Part shown: in pieces, positions 8,503 through 18,877 of the stretch
Numbering within the stretch: position 1 is the first letter of the stretch
Layout: each line of letters starts with the position of its first letter
NCBI GenBank assembly: GCA_016716265.1
Contig: JADJWQ010000006.1
Span: 3,685,501-3,749,500, forward strand
Reading direction: 5' to 3'
Origin: Planctomycetota bacterium
GTDB lineage: Bacteria > Planctomycetota > UBA1135 > UBA2386
Length of the DNA stretch: 64,000 nt
Program-made: the position numbers and the translations under genes
Notes under the pieces: generated by a model
The model's input: only the letters and a program-made list of their open reading frames with translations
What the model was told of the DNA's origin: nothing
The model's database searches: none

Positions 8503-8543
8503 CCCCCTGCCGCGCAGCGGCGCGACGCGAGGCCGATCGCGTC

Positions 8544-11504
8544 TCACCTCACGGCGAGGTCGACCGGCGCCGTCTCGCCGGCGACGACGACGACCGTCGC
8601 CGCGGGTCCGGCCGGGGCCTGCTGCACACCGAGCGGTCGCGCGCGGAGCTCGTAGGTGCCCGGCTCCAGGCCGTCGATCCGGAAGCTGCCGCCGTGCGCG
8701 ATCTCGCGCCGCGCGGGCTCGGGCTCACCCGGGACCCGCACCTCGATCTCGGCCGCCTGCACCGGGTCGTCCGCGGTGAAGCCGGTCAATGCGCCGGCCA
8801 CCGCGCCCGCGGTCGACATCGTCACATTGCCGAGCTCGGTCACCTGCTGATCGACGACGCGGACGCCGGGCCGCGACAGCGGCGCGTGGTCGTCGCTCTC
8901 GACGTGCAGGGCGTATTGGCCGGCGGGCACACCCTCGATGCGCACGGCACCATCGGCGTCGGTCTCGACCTCGCGCCGGCCGTCGCCCATCGTCAGCGAC
9001 GAGAAACCGGCACCGGCATCGCCCGCACCGGCCGCGACGCCGATCATCACGACCGAGGTGCGCATCGCCTGACCACCGCCGGGCTCGGCCGTGCGCAGCG
9101 ACACCCGGGCTCGCGGCACCGGCTGGCCGCTCGCCGCGTCCACGACGCGCAGCGTGACGACGCCTCCGCCCAGCAGCAGGTCGTGCAGCAGCTCGGGGGT
9201 ACCGGCGGCGATCTCCAGCGTCGTGCGGTGCGGCACGAGGTCGTCAGGCCGGCTGTAGCTGAGCTCGTAGACGCCCGGCGGCAGCTCCTCGATCCGGTAC
9301 GCGCCGGTCGCGTCCGACTTCGCCGCTCCCGCCGAGGCGAACGGCATCGCGTCCGCCGGCCGCAGCTTCACGTCGATGCCGGCGGCCGGCCCGAGCGCGT
9401 CGCGCACCACGCCGTGCAGCGTCGTGAGCACCGGTCGCTTCAGGACGACGCGTGCCGTCTCACCCGCGCGGACGTCGACCGCCACGACCGCGCCGATCGG
9501 CTGGGCGTCGCCGAGACCACCGGCCACCGCGAAGCTCATGCCGTCGCCGAGCGACAGCGGCTGCTCGGGCAGCAGGAGCTGGACCTCGTACGCACCGACG
9601 AGCAGCGGCCCGACGCGCGCGACGCCGACGTCGTCGGTCCGCGCCGTGGTCGGCTCGCTCTGCAACGCAGGCGCGGGGCGCACCGCGAACCGCGCCGCCG
9701 CGAGTGGTTCCCCATCCGCGTCGAACGCGCGCACGTCGAGGAAGCCGGCGGCACGCAGCGTCAGCACGGCCTCGGCGACGCCGGTCCGCGGGAGCTGCAC
9801 CTGCTGCGGGCGTGGCGGCGCCAGCTCGGCGTGCGACGCTCGCACGATCGCGGTGCCGGCCGGGAGCCCGCCGATCCGCACGCGTCCCTCGGCGTCGGTC
9901 CGGCCCGAGCCGAGCCGCTCGCCGCGGCCGTCGTCGAGGACGAAGCCGCCGCCGGGCGCCGAGCGCACCGAGCGCGTCGCGACGCGGATCGGCCCGTCGC
10001 CCGGAGCCGGTCGCTCGTCGCGGCGTGCGAACACCTCGACGGTCGCGCCGGACACCGGCGTGCCGTCAGGTGCGAGCACCTGCACGGCGAGGCCCGCGCC
10101 AGTCTCGGCGACCAGCCGGACGTTGGAGACCACCTGGCCGGCGACGAGCTGCACCGTGCGGCCCTCGACCGGCAGGTGACCGGCGCCGCGCGCGGCCAGC
10201 GCGACCGCGCCCGGCGGCACTCCATCGAGCCGGAAGGTGCCGTCGGCGGCGGTCGTCGCCGACACCCGCCGCAGCCGATCGAGGTCGGCGAAGCGTCCGG
10301 CGTCGGGCTGCGGCGCCGTCGTGACCGCCGCGGTCACCTCGCTGCCGGCGAGCGGATTGAGCGCAGTGTCGACCAGCACGCCGGTGACGAGCCCGTAGCG
10401 CTCGAGCTCCAGGCGCACGTCGGCGGTGCCGACCGCGACCTCGGCGCGCGTCGCTCCGACGTGGCCGTCGGCCCACGCGCGGAGCGTCACCGTCTCGCCC
10501 TCGAGCCCGGACAGCACGAAGTAGCCATTGCCGTCGGTGGTGACCGCCTCGCTCGGATCGAGGTTCTCCGCGGACACGTCGGCACTGAGGCGACGCGCGC
10601 GGTAGGCGGCGACGCGCGCGCCCTCGAGCGGCCGGCCGAGGTCGTCGACGATCGTGCCGGCGACGCTCGCGCCGCGCGCCAGCGTCACGACGACGTCGTC
10701 GCGGCGTTCGCCGGCCGCCAGCTCGACGGCGACGGTCGCCGGCACGTAGCCGGGACACGCCGCCGCGACGCGCTGCGTGCCGGGCTGCAGACCGAGCAGC
10801 TCGAAGCGACCGTCGGCGTCGACCGCGAGCTCGGTGCCCGGCCGCCACGAACCACCGATCGCCGGATTGACGCGCACACCCGCCGCGGTGACCGGCGCGC
10901 CGCGCTCGTCGACGACCCGGCCGGCGATCGCGGCGGCGGCGGCGACCGTCAGGTCGCCGAGATCGACGTCACCGCGCAGCCGCGACACCTGCAGGCGCCG
11001 GGACTCGGACGACGTGAACAGCAGGTTCGCCGCACGCACCAGCTCGAGCTGTCCGGGCGAGGCTGCGTCGATCGCGAAGCGGAAGCGGCCGTCGGCGGCG
11101 GTCGTCGCACGGAGCTCGCCGGCGCCGTCCCGCTCGGCGAGCGACAGCGGGCCGATCGCGTCGTCGCGGCGCGGGCCGAAGGTCAGCTCGACGCCGGCGC
11201 GCGGCCCGCCGCCGACGTCGACCAGGCGTCCGCACAGCGTCGCGGGGCCGGCGGTCCCGGTCGGTCCGCCGGCGGTGTCGGCGCCGCCGGGAGCGACCGC
11301 CTCACGGCGTGCGGCGACCGTCTCGTCCTGGCCGGCGACGGCGCTGCGCGCGTCGCCGGCGTTCGCGCCACCGGCCGTCGAGGCGCCGGGCTCGCCCCCC
11401 GCCGGGCCGGGGCGGTCGGCCGGACCCGACGTCAGGATCGCGACGATGAGGACCCCGACCATGACGAGCAGGGTCAGGACGAGGAAGTTGTTGCGGCGAG
11501 CCAT
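8544..11504 (-). CDS. Anchored protein of stacked carboxypeptidase-regulatory-like domains
   Basis: 986 residues. A single N-terminal helix (FLVLTLLVMVGVLIVAILTS) after a basic MARRNN anchors it in the membrane. A Gly/Ala/Pro linker of about 70 residues follows, then at least eight Ig-like CarboxypepD_reg domains. Their first strands recur: GRLVDVGGGPRAGVELTF, GRVVDERGAPVTAAGVRV, GTIVDDLGRPLEGARVAAY, GVLVDTALNPLAGSEVTAA, VQVLAPDGTPVSGATVEVF, VRAFDADGEPLAAARFAVR, GVVRDALGPAAGIDVKLRP, LRVVDAASGQPVPRARVSL. Each ends with a TxxDGxFRxxxLPPG turn. Such stacks are structural or carbohydrate-facing rods on the exported side. No enzymatic domain is visible. Convergent with the DUF2156 gene. Confidence 0.88.
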   Translation of the reverse strand: MARRNNFLVLTLLVMVGVLIVAILTSGPADRPGPAGGEPGASTAGGANAGDARSAVAGQDETVAARREAVAPGGADTAGGPTGTAGPATLCGRLVDVGGGPRAGVELTFGPRRDDAIGPLSLAERDGAGELRATTAADGRFRFAIDAASPGQLELVRAANLLFTSSESRRLQVSRLRGDVDLGDLTVAAAAAIAGRVVDERGAPVTAAGVRVNPAIGGSWRPGTELAVDADGRFELLGLQPGTQRVAAACPGYVPATVAVELAAGERRDDVVVTLARGASVAGTIVDDLGRPLEGARVAAYRARRLSADVSAENLDPSEAVTTDGNGYFVLSGLEGETVTLRAWADGHVGATRAEVAVGTADVRLELERYGLVTGVLVDTALNPLAGSEVTAAVTTAPQPDAGRFADLDRLRRVSATTAADGTFRLDGVPPGAVALAARGAGHLPVEGRTVQLVAGQVVSNVRLVAETGAGLAVQVLAPDGTPVSGATVEVFARRDERPAPGDGPIRVATRSVRSAPGGGFVLDDGRGERLGSGRTDAEGRVRIGGLPAGTAIVRASHAELAPPRPQQVQLPRTGVAEAVLTLRAAGFLDVRAFDADGEPLAAARFAVRPAPALQSEPTTARTDDVGVARVGPLLVGAYEVQLLLPEQPLSLGDGMSFAVAGGLGDAQPIGAVVAVDVRAGETARVVLKRPVLTTLHGVVRDALGPAAGIDVKLRPADAMPFASAGAAKSDATGAYRIEELPPGVYELSYSRPDDLVPHRTTLEIAAGTPELLHDLLLGGGVVTLRVVDAASGQPVPRARVSLRTAEPGGGQAMRTSVVMIGVAAGAGDAGAGFSSLTMGDGRREVETDADGAVRIEGVPAGQYALHVESDDHAPLSRPGVRVVDQQVTELGNVTMSTAGAVAGALTGFTADDPVQAAEIEVRVPGEPEPARREIAHGGSFRIDGLEPGTYELRARPLGVQQAPAGPAATVVVVAGETAPVDLAVR

Positions 11505-11653
11505 GGCGAGCGGGTTCGGTGAGCGGGCGCGCGCCCTGCGCGGAGCCCCCGGCGGTGACGCGACGCCCGCGCGGAAAACTCCGCGAGCAGCAAAGCTCCC
11601 GGACGCGCGGTCGCGGGGTGGGGATCGCCGGCCAGCCTATCGCATCCCTCTGC

Positions 11654-11659
11654 TACGCT
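11654..11659 (+). promoter_or_regulatory. Candidate -10 (TACGCT), start-proximal
   Basis: TACGCT, 7 nt before the aminopeptidase ATG. It is identical to the hexamers before 24631 and 51732. Confidence 0.5.
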
Positions 11660-11666
11660 CCCGCAC

Positions 11667-13091
11667 ATGCCGAGCGTCGACTTCCACCGTCGCCGTCGCG
11701 CAGCCCTGCTGCAGCGGCTCGATCACCCGGTCGTGCTGTTCGCGGGCGGGTTTCGCGCGCGCAACTACCCGGCGAATCCCTACGCGTTCCGCGCCGACTC
11801 GAGCTTCCTCTACCTGTTCGACCGGCCGGAGCCGGACGCCGCGGCGCTGTTCGATCCCGCCGACGGCACGGTGCGCCTGTTCGTGCACGAGCGCACCGCG
11901 CAGGACGCGCTGTGGCACGGTGCCCAACCGTCGTTCGAGGAGCTGCGCGCGCTGCAGGGGGTCGACGAGGTGCTCGCGATCGAGCGTCTCGAGGAGGTCG
12001 CGCGGCGGATCGCGGGCGGCCGGTCGCTCGGCTCGCTGGCGGTCGCCCACGAGGCGACGACGCGGCGCGCCGCGGCGCTGACCGGCGAGAGACTCGACTT
12101 CGAGTCGCCGGACGGACCGGGCTCCCGCACGCTCGTCGATGCGCTCGCGGAGCTGCGCATGCGCAAGGAGCCGGAGGAGCTCGCGGAGATCGGGCGCGCG
12201 GCGGCGGTCACGCGCGACGCGCACGTCGGCGCGATGGCGGCGACCCGCGTCGGCGGCAGCGAGGCGCACCTCAACGGCGTCGTCGACAGCGCGTTCGCGT
12301 TCGCGGGCTGCACGTCCGCGTATCCGAACATCCTGTCGGTGCGCGGCGAGGTGCTGCACAACCACCATCACGGCAATGCGCTGCGCGACGGCGATCTCGT
12401 GCTGCTCGACGCCGGTGCCGAGCGGGCCACCGGCTACTGCGCCGACGTGACGCGGACGTGGCCGGTCAACGGCCGCTTCGGCAGCGAGCAGGCCGAGATC
12501 TACGACATCGTGCTGGCCGCGAACCGCGCGGCGATCGCCGCGGTGAAGCCGGGCGTCCGCTACATGGACATCCACCGCACGTCGTGCCGCGTGATCGCGG
12601 ACGGCCTCGTGCAGATGGGCCTCATGACCGGCAATGTCGACGGTCTCGTCGAGAGCGGGGCGCACGCGGTGTTCTATCCGCACGGCGTCGGTCACATGCT
12701 CGGAATCGACGTGCACGACATGGAGGGCTTCGGCGACCGCATCCACTATCCGAACGGTCGCAAGCGCAGCACGCAGTTCGGCACCGCCTTCGTGCGCATG
12801 GACCGCGACCTCGAGGTCGGCAACGTGTTCACGATCGAGCCGGGCATCTACTTCGTGCCGGCGATCCTGCACGAGCCGGAGCTGCGCATGCGCTTCGAGG
12901 GCAGCGTCGACTACGCGGCGGCCGAGCGGTTCCTCGCGCACAACGACGGCCGCGGCTTCGGCGGCATCCGGATCGAGGACGACGTGCTGTGCACGGCCGG
13001 CGGCCCCCAGATCCTGACCAGCGACGTCCCGAAGGACCGCCAGGACGTCGAGGCCGTGGTCGGCTCGGCGGCCGAGGGCACCGCCCGTTGA
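11667..13091 (+). CDS. pepP: Xaa-Pro aminopeptidase (aminopeptidase P, M24B)
   Basis: 474 residues, cytosolic; removes an N-terminal residue preceding proline. The N-terminal domain (aminopeptidase P N-domain, about 1-150) has the family block NPYAFRADSSFLYLFDRPEPDA. The pita-bread catalytic domain carries all five dinuclear-metal ligands: D248 (LLDAGAE), D260 (CADVTRTWPVNG), H343 (HGVGHMLG), E391 (TIEPGIYF) and E437 (IRIEDDV). Length matches E. coli PepP (about 440) with a modest extension. The stop overlaps the TTG start of the next gene. It sits with several other peptidases in this window. Confidence 0.93.
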   Translation: MPSVDFHRRRRAALLQRLDHPVVLFAGGFRARNYPANPYAFRADSSFLYLFDRPEPDAAALFDPADGTVRLFVHERTAQDALWHGAQPSFEELRALQGVDEVLAIERLEEVARRIAGGRSLGSLAVAHEATTRRAAALTGERLDFESPDGPGSRTLVDALAELRMRKEPEELAEIGRAAAVTRDAHVGAMAATRVGGSEAHLNGVVDSAFAFAGCTSAYPNILSVRGEVLHNHHHGNALRDGDLVLLDAGAERATGYCADVTRTWPVNGRFGSEQAEIYDIVLAANRAAIAAVKPGVRYMDIHRTSCRVIADGLVQMGLMTGNVDGLVESGAHAVFYPHGVGHMLGIDVHDMEGFGDRIHYPNGRKRSTQFGTAFVRMDRDLEVGNVFTIEPGIYFVPAILHEPELRMRFEGSVDYAAAERFLAHNDGRGFGGIRIEDDVLCTAGGPQILTSDVPKDRQDVEAVVGSAAEGTAR

Positions 13092-13663
13092 CCGGACCGG
13101 AGCCGCTCGCGCGCTGCGGCTGGGTGACGGACGACCCGCTCTACGTCGAGTACCACGACCGCGAGTGGGGCGTGCCGGTCCACGACGACCACCGGCTGTT
13201 CGAGATGCTGGTGCTCGAGGGCGCGCAGGCCGGGCTGAGCTGGCTGACGGTGCTGAAGAAGCGCGCGCGCTACCGCCAGGTCTACGCCGGGTTCGATCCC
13301 GCGAAGGTCGCGCGCTTCACGCCGGCGCGCAATGCGAAGCTGCTCGCTGACCCCGGCATCATCCGCAATCGCCTGAAGGTCGAGGCCGCGATCGTCAATG
13401 CACGGGCATTCCTCGCCGTGCAGCGCGAGCACGGCACGTTCGCCGCGTGGCTGTGGTCGTTCGTCGACGGCGAGCCGGTCCGCAACCGGTTCCGCTCGCT
13501 GCGCGAGGTGCCAGCCGCGACGCCGCTGTCGGATCGGATCTCGAAGCAGCTGAAGCGCCGCGGCTTCAAGTTCGTCGGCTCGACGATCGTCTACGCATAT
13601 CTGCAGGCGGTCGGCGTGGTCGACGACCACGTGGTCGGCTGCTTCCGGCACGGCGCGCGCTGA
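13088..13663 (+). CDS. tag: DNA-3-methyladenine glycosylase I
   Basis: 191 residues; excises 3-methyladenine in base-excision repair. The start is a TTG overlapping the previous stop (TTGA). It must lie upstream of C10 because the zinc snap of Tag needs it: C10 (RCGW), H23 (EYHDREWG), H181 and C185 (DDHVVGC), with the same spacing as E. coli C4/H17/H175/C179. Other family blocks: LFEMLVLEGAQAGLSWLTVL, IIRNRLKVEAAIVNARAFL, RRGFKFVGSTIVYAYLQAVG. Coupling to an aminopeptidase gene has no obvious biochemical meaning and may only reflect compact gene packing. Confidence 0.93.
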   Translation: MTGPEPLARCGWVTDDPLYVEYHDREWGVPVHDDHRLFEMLVLEGAQAGLSWLTVLKKRARYRQVYAGFDPAKVARFTPARNAKLLADPGIIRNRLKVEAAIVNARAFLAVQREHGTFAAWLWSFVDGEPVRNRFRSLREVPAATPLSDRISKQLKRRGFKFVGSTIVYAYLQAVGVVDDHVVGCFRHGAR

Positions 13664-13701
13664 ACGGCACCGTCTCGCTCGGCCGGTCACGGTCGGCGGG
13701 G

Positions 13702-13707
13702 TACAGT
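13702..13707 (+). promoter_or_regulatory. Candidate -10 (TACAGT)
   Basis: TACAGT, 23 nt before the S9 peptidase ATG, so a short leader of roughly 15 nt is expected. Confidence 0.4.
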
Positions 13708-13730
13708 CCGGCCCAACCGGTGAGCCGACC

Positions 13731-15794
<2,064 letters not shown>

Positions 15795-15801
15795 GGTCGC
15801 C

Positions 15802-17142
15802 GTGCTCGACGTTCCGGCGTTCGCGACGCGCGTGCTCGATGCGCTCCGGCCCGAGACCCGCATTCCGTCCGTCTTGTGGATGGAGGGCGGCGCGCTCCAT
15901 TGTGGTGGCGCGCGACTCGAGCTGGCGGACTTCGGCTCGATCCACGTCGCGGGGCTCGGCAAGGCCGCAGCGCGCGAGGCCGCGGCGGCGGCCGGGGTGC
16001 TCGAGCGCACGGGGCTCGCCGTCCGGCGCGGACCGGTCGTCACGAAGCGGGGTCACGGCACCGGCTCGGCCGGCTTCGAGCTGTGGGAGGCCGGCCATCC
16101 GATCAGCGACGAGAGCTCGCTGCGCGCCGGCCAGCGGCTGGCGAGCTGGTTCGCCGGGCTCGCACCCGACGCGCTGGTCGTGTTCTGCGTGTCCGGCGGC
16201 GGGTCGGCGCTCGCCGTGCTGCCGCGGGCGCCGTTCGGTTTCGCCGACGAGGTGGCCGCGGGTCGCGCCCTGGTCGATGGCGGCGCGCCGATCTCCGACG
16301 CGAATCTGCTGCGGCGGGAGCTCTCGGCATTGCGCAATGGCGGGCTGCTCGTCGATTGCCGCGCGGCCACCGTCGTGACGCTGGTGACCGCCGACGTGCC
16401 CGGCGACGATCTCGCCGAGGTCGCCTCCGGCCCGACGCTGTTCCGCGAGCTGTCGCCGGACGCGCTGCGCCGCGCCGCGACGCGCTGGCTGCCCCCGGCG
16501 CAGCGCGACGCGCTAGTCGCGCAGCTCGACAGCGGTGGGCGCCGCGCGTGGCACGATCGGCTGCGGGCTGGAACCGGCCGCGGGTCGCGCGTGGCGATCC
16601 GCGTCGCCGATTGGCGCACGGCGGTCGCCGCCGCGCGCGCCGCCCTGCCGTTCGCGGCGATCGACGGCTTCGACCACGCGCTCGACGAGCCGATCGACCA
16701 GGGCGTGCGGCGGCACCTCGACTGGCTCGCCCGGCACGCGGCCGGCGGGCCGCGCGCGCTCGTGTCGGCGGGCGAGCTGCCGGTCGCGGTGCGCGGCACG
16801 GGCCGCGGCGGGCGCAACACCGAGTTCGTGCTCCGCACGGCGGTCGCGCTGTGGCTCGAGCGCAGCACCGCGCTGCCCGAGCCCGTGCTCGACCGGATCG
16901 TCGTCGCGTCGCTCGCGACCGACGGCAGCGACGGCCCGACCGACGCCGCCGGCGGCTTCCTGCGTCGCGCCGACGTCGACGCCGCGCTCGCGCGCGGCCT
17001 CGACCCGCGCGCGTTCCTCGCGGACAGCGACAGCCTGACCTACCTCGAGCGCTGCGGCCGGGCCCTCGCCACCGGCCCGACCGGCACCAATCTGATGGAC
17101 CTGCGCGCCGTCGCGATCGAGCCACCTCCGGCCGCCGGGTAG
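15802..17142 (+). CDS. Glycerate 2-kinase (GckA/TtuD, DUF4147-MOFRL)
   Basis: 446 residues from a GTG start 7 bp after the peptidase stop. It phosphorylates glycerate to 2-phosphoglycerate, feeding lower glycolysis. The DUF4147 domain shows GLGKAAAREAAA, CVSGGGSALAVLP, RRELSALRNGGLL and TADVPGDDLAEVASGPT. The C-terminal MOFRL domain shows GRGGRNTEFVLRTAVAL and ATDGSDGPTDAAGGF. Length is usual for the class. Its UAG stop codon is also the first part of a TAGACT hexamer 8 nt before the next gene's ATG. Confidence 0.9.
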   Translation: MLDVPAFATRVLDALRPETRIPSVLWMEGGALHCGGARLELADFGSIHVAGLGKAAAREAAAAAGVLERTGLAVRRGPVVTKRGHGTGSAGFELWEAGHPISDESSLRAGQRLASWFAGLAPDALVVFCVSGGGSALAVLPRAPFGFADEVAAGRALVDGGAPISDANLLRRELSALRNGGLLVDCRAATVVTLVTADVPGDDLAEVASGPTLFRELSPDALRRAATRWLPPAQRDALVAQLDSGGRRAWHDRLRAGTGRGSRVAIRVADWRTAVAAARAALPFAAIDGFDHALDEPIDQGVRRHLDWLARHAAGGPRALVSAGELPVAVRGTGRGGRNTEFVLRTAVALWLERSTALPEPVLDRIVVASLATDGSDGPTDAAGGFLRRADVDAALARGLDPRAFLADSDSLTYLERCGRALATGPTGTNLMDLRAVAIEPPPAAG

Positions 17143-17145
17143 ACT
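17140..17145 (+). promoter_or_regulatory. Candidate -10 (TAGACT) overlapping upstream stop codon
   Basis: TAGACT, 8 nt before the ATG at 17154. Its TAG is the stop codon of the glycerate kinase gene. The same trick recurs at 30853-30858. Confidence 0.45.
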
Positions 17146-17153
17146 CGCCCGCC

Positions 17154-18845
17154 ATGCCGTCGCGCGGCGCCGTCCTGTTGCTGTTCCTCGCCGCGCTCGG
17201 TGTGTTCGCGCTGACGGCCCGGGGCCAGCTCGAGAGCATCGACTCGCTGATCACGCTGCACGCCGCGCAGGCCTGGTACGAGCGCGGCGATCCCGGCTTC
17301 GTCGCTGCCGACCGTCTCGCGCCCGGCGAGCCGTCGCTCGGCGTGCCCGAGCAGTTCATCGTCGCGGAGATCGACCCGCCGCGCGACGCGAGCGGCCAGC
17401 CGGTCCGCCAGCCGCGCTTCGGTCGGGTCGGCCGCGACGGCCGCGGCTACACGTGGTTCCCGATCGGCCACCAGGCGTTGTTCGTGCCGGCGGTCGCCGC
17501 CGACGGCTGGCTGACGCGCCAGTGGCCCGAGCCCGCCGCACGCCATCTCGCCGCGCTCGGCCCGGGCTTCGGCGTGCTGTTCTGGGGCAAGTTCGTCGCC
17601 AGCTTCCTGTCGCCGTTGTGCGCGGCCGGGTCGTTCGTGCTGCTGGCGTGGATCGCCGCGCGGCTCGGCGCGTCCTCGCGCCGCGCATTGGTTGCCGCGG
17701 CGCTCGGTGTGTTCTGCACGCAGCTATGGGCGAACAGCTCCGAGACGATGTCGAACGTCCCGGGTACGTTCTGCTACCTGGCGGGGGTCGCGGGCGTGAT
17801 CGGCTACGCGCGCGGGGTCCCGGCGCGCCGCGCCCTGCTGGTCGGCGGGCTCGCCGGCGGCGCGGCCGTTCTGGTGCGCTATCCGCAATTGGTCGCCCTG
17901 CTGCCGTTCTGGCTGTGGGCCGCGGTCGTCGCGGTGCGCGCGCGCCGGCCCGCGCAGCTCGGCTGGCTCGTGCTCGGCGGGCTGCCGGGTGCCGTATTGT
18001 TCGCGCTCGCCAACCACGCCCGGTTCGGCGACCTGACCGAGACCGGCTACTCCGCGAGTGCCGGGTTCGGCGCGTTCCCGCTCTTGCACGGCCTGCCGTC
18101 GATCTTCGTCGCACCCGGTAAGGGCATCGTGTGGTTCAGTCCGTTGCTGATCTGGGCGCTGCTGCGGCTGCGGCGGCGCGCTGCCTGGTCCGTCGCGACC
18201 GCGTGCTCGCTCGCGGTGCTCGCCGCGATGGCATTGCTGTTCGGCGGCGTCGTCTACTGGGCGGCCGGCCAATGCTGGGGGATCCGCTACCTGTCGGCGC
18301 CGATCGCGCTGCTCGTCACCTGCGTGCTGGCGCGCGACCTCCCGACCGGTCGCGCGGCCCGCGCGCTGACCGCCGTCGCCACGCTCGGCTTCCTGCTGAC
18401 GCTCGGCGGCCACCTGACCAGCTACTCGTCGCAACAGAAGGTCGCCGACCCCGCCGCGCGCACGCTGTGGGGCGACTTGCAGAACCTCGACAACAACCTC
18501 AACTGGGACCCGCGCCTGAGCCCGCTGCACTCGCATTGGACCTGGGCGTTCCACTCCGCGCGCGGCGACCTCGACGACTTCCAGGTCGCGACGGCCTCCC
18601 GCCTCGTGTTCGGCGTCGAGCCGACCTTCCGTGCCGGCCCCGCCGGTCCCGAAGGCACCCGCCTGGCCCGCGAGGACGTCCGCTTCCACCATCTGTGGTG
18701 GAACTGGCTCGCCTGGTGGATGCCCGGCTTCCCGGGCCGCGCGGTCGCGCTCGTGCTCGCCGTGCTGTCGGCGGCGCTCGGCGTCGTCGCGGTCCGGCGC
18801 TGGTGCCGCGCTCCGTCCCGGGGGCACACCGCGCCCGCCGGCTGA
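17154..18845 (+). CDS. Polytopic membrane protein, GT-C glycosyltransferase-like
   Basis: 563 residues with about 10 predicted helices (AVLLLFLAALGVFALTA, AAGSFVLLAWIAARLGA, ALLVGGLAGGAAVLV, LALLAAMALLFGGVVYWAA and others). After the first helix there is an exported loop of about 100 residues containing SIDSLITLHAAQAWYERGD, and a second exported segment follows the last central helices. This plan (acidic residue in the first loop, long periplasmic loop, many helices) resembles PMT/ArnT-type GT-C transferases that use polyprenyl-phosphate sugars. I do not see a diagnostic motif, so the enzymatic role is inference. No glycan genes are adjacent. Confidence 0.7.
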   Translation: MPSRGAVLLLFLAALGVFALTARGQLESIDSLITLHAAQAWYERGDPGFVAADRLAPGEPSLGVPEQFIVAEIDPPRDASGQPVRQPRFGRVGRDGRGYTWFPIGHQALFVPAVAADGWLTRQWPEPAARHLAALGPGFGVLFWGKFVASFLSPLCAAGSFVLLAWIAARLGASSRRALVAAALGVFCTQLWANSSETMSNVPGTFCYLAGVAGVIGYARGVPARRALLVGGLAGGAAVLVRYPQLVALLPFWLWAAVVAVRARRPAQLGWLVLGGLPGAVLFALANHARFGDLTETGYSASAGFGAFPLLHGLPSIFVAPGKGIVWFSPLLIWALLRLRRRAAWSVATACSLAVLAAMALLFGGVVYWAAGQCWGIRYLSAPIALLVTCVLARDLPTGRAARALTAVATLGFLLTLGGHLTSYSSQQKVADPAARTLWGDLQNLDNNLNWDPRLSPLHSHWTWAFHSARGDLDDFQVATASRLVFGVEPTFRAGPAGPEGTRLAREDVRFHHLWWNWLAWWMPGFPGRAVALVLAVLSAALGVVAVRRWCRAPSRGHTAPAG

Positions 18846-18877
18846 CATCGCCCGTCGATGGCGCCGGGCACCGCCGT

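Noticed and set aside
7428..11522. Very long open frames antisense to real genes, up to 1364 codons (also at 27592-30426, 34085-37423, 21140-24526)
   Set aside because: High GC makes stops rare in the frame mirroring GC-rich codons. The translations are Arg/Ala/Gly-rich without domains, while the opposite strand encodes recognisable families.
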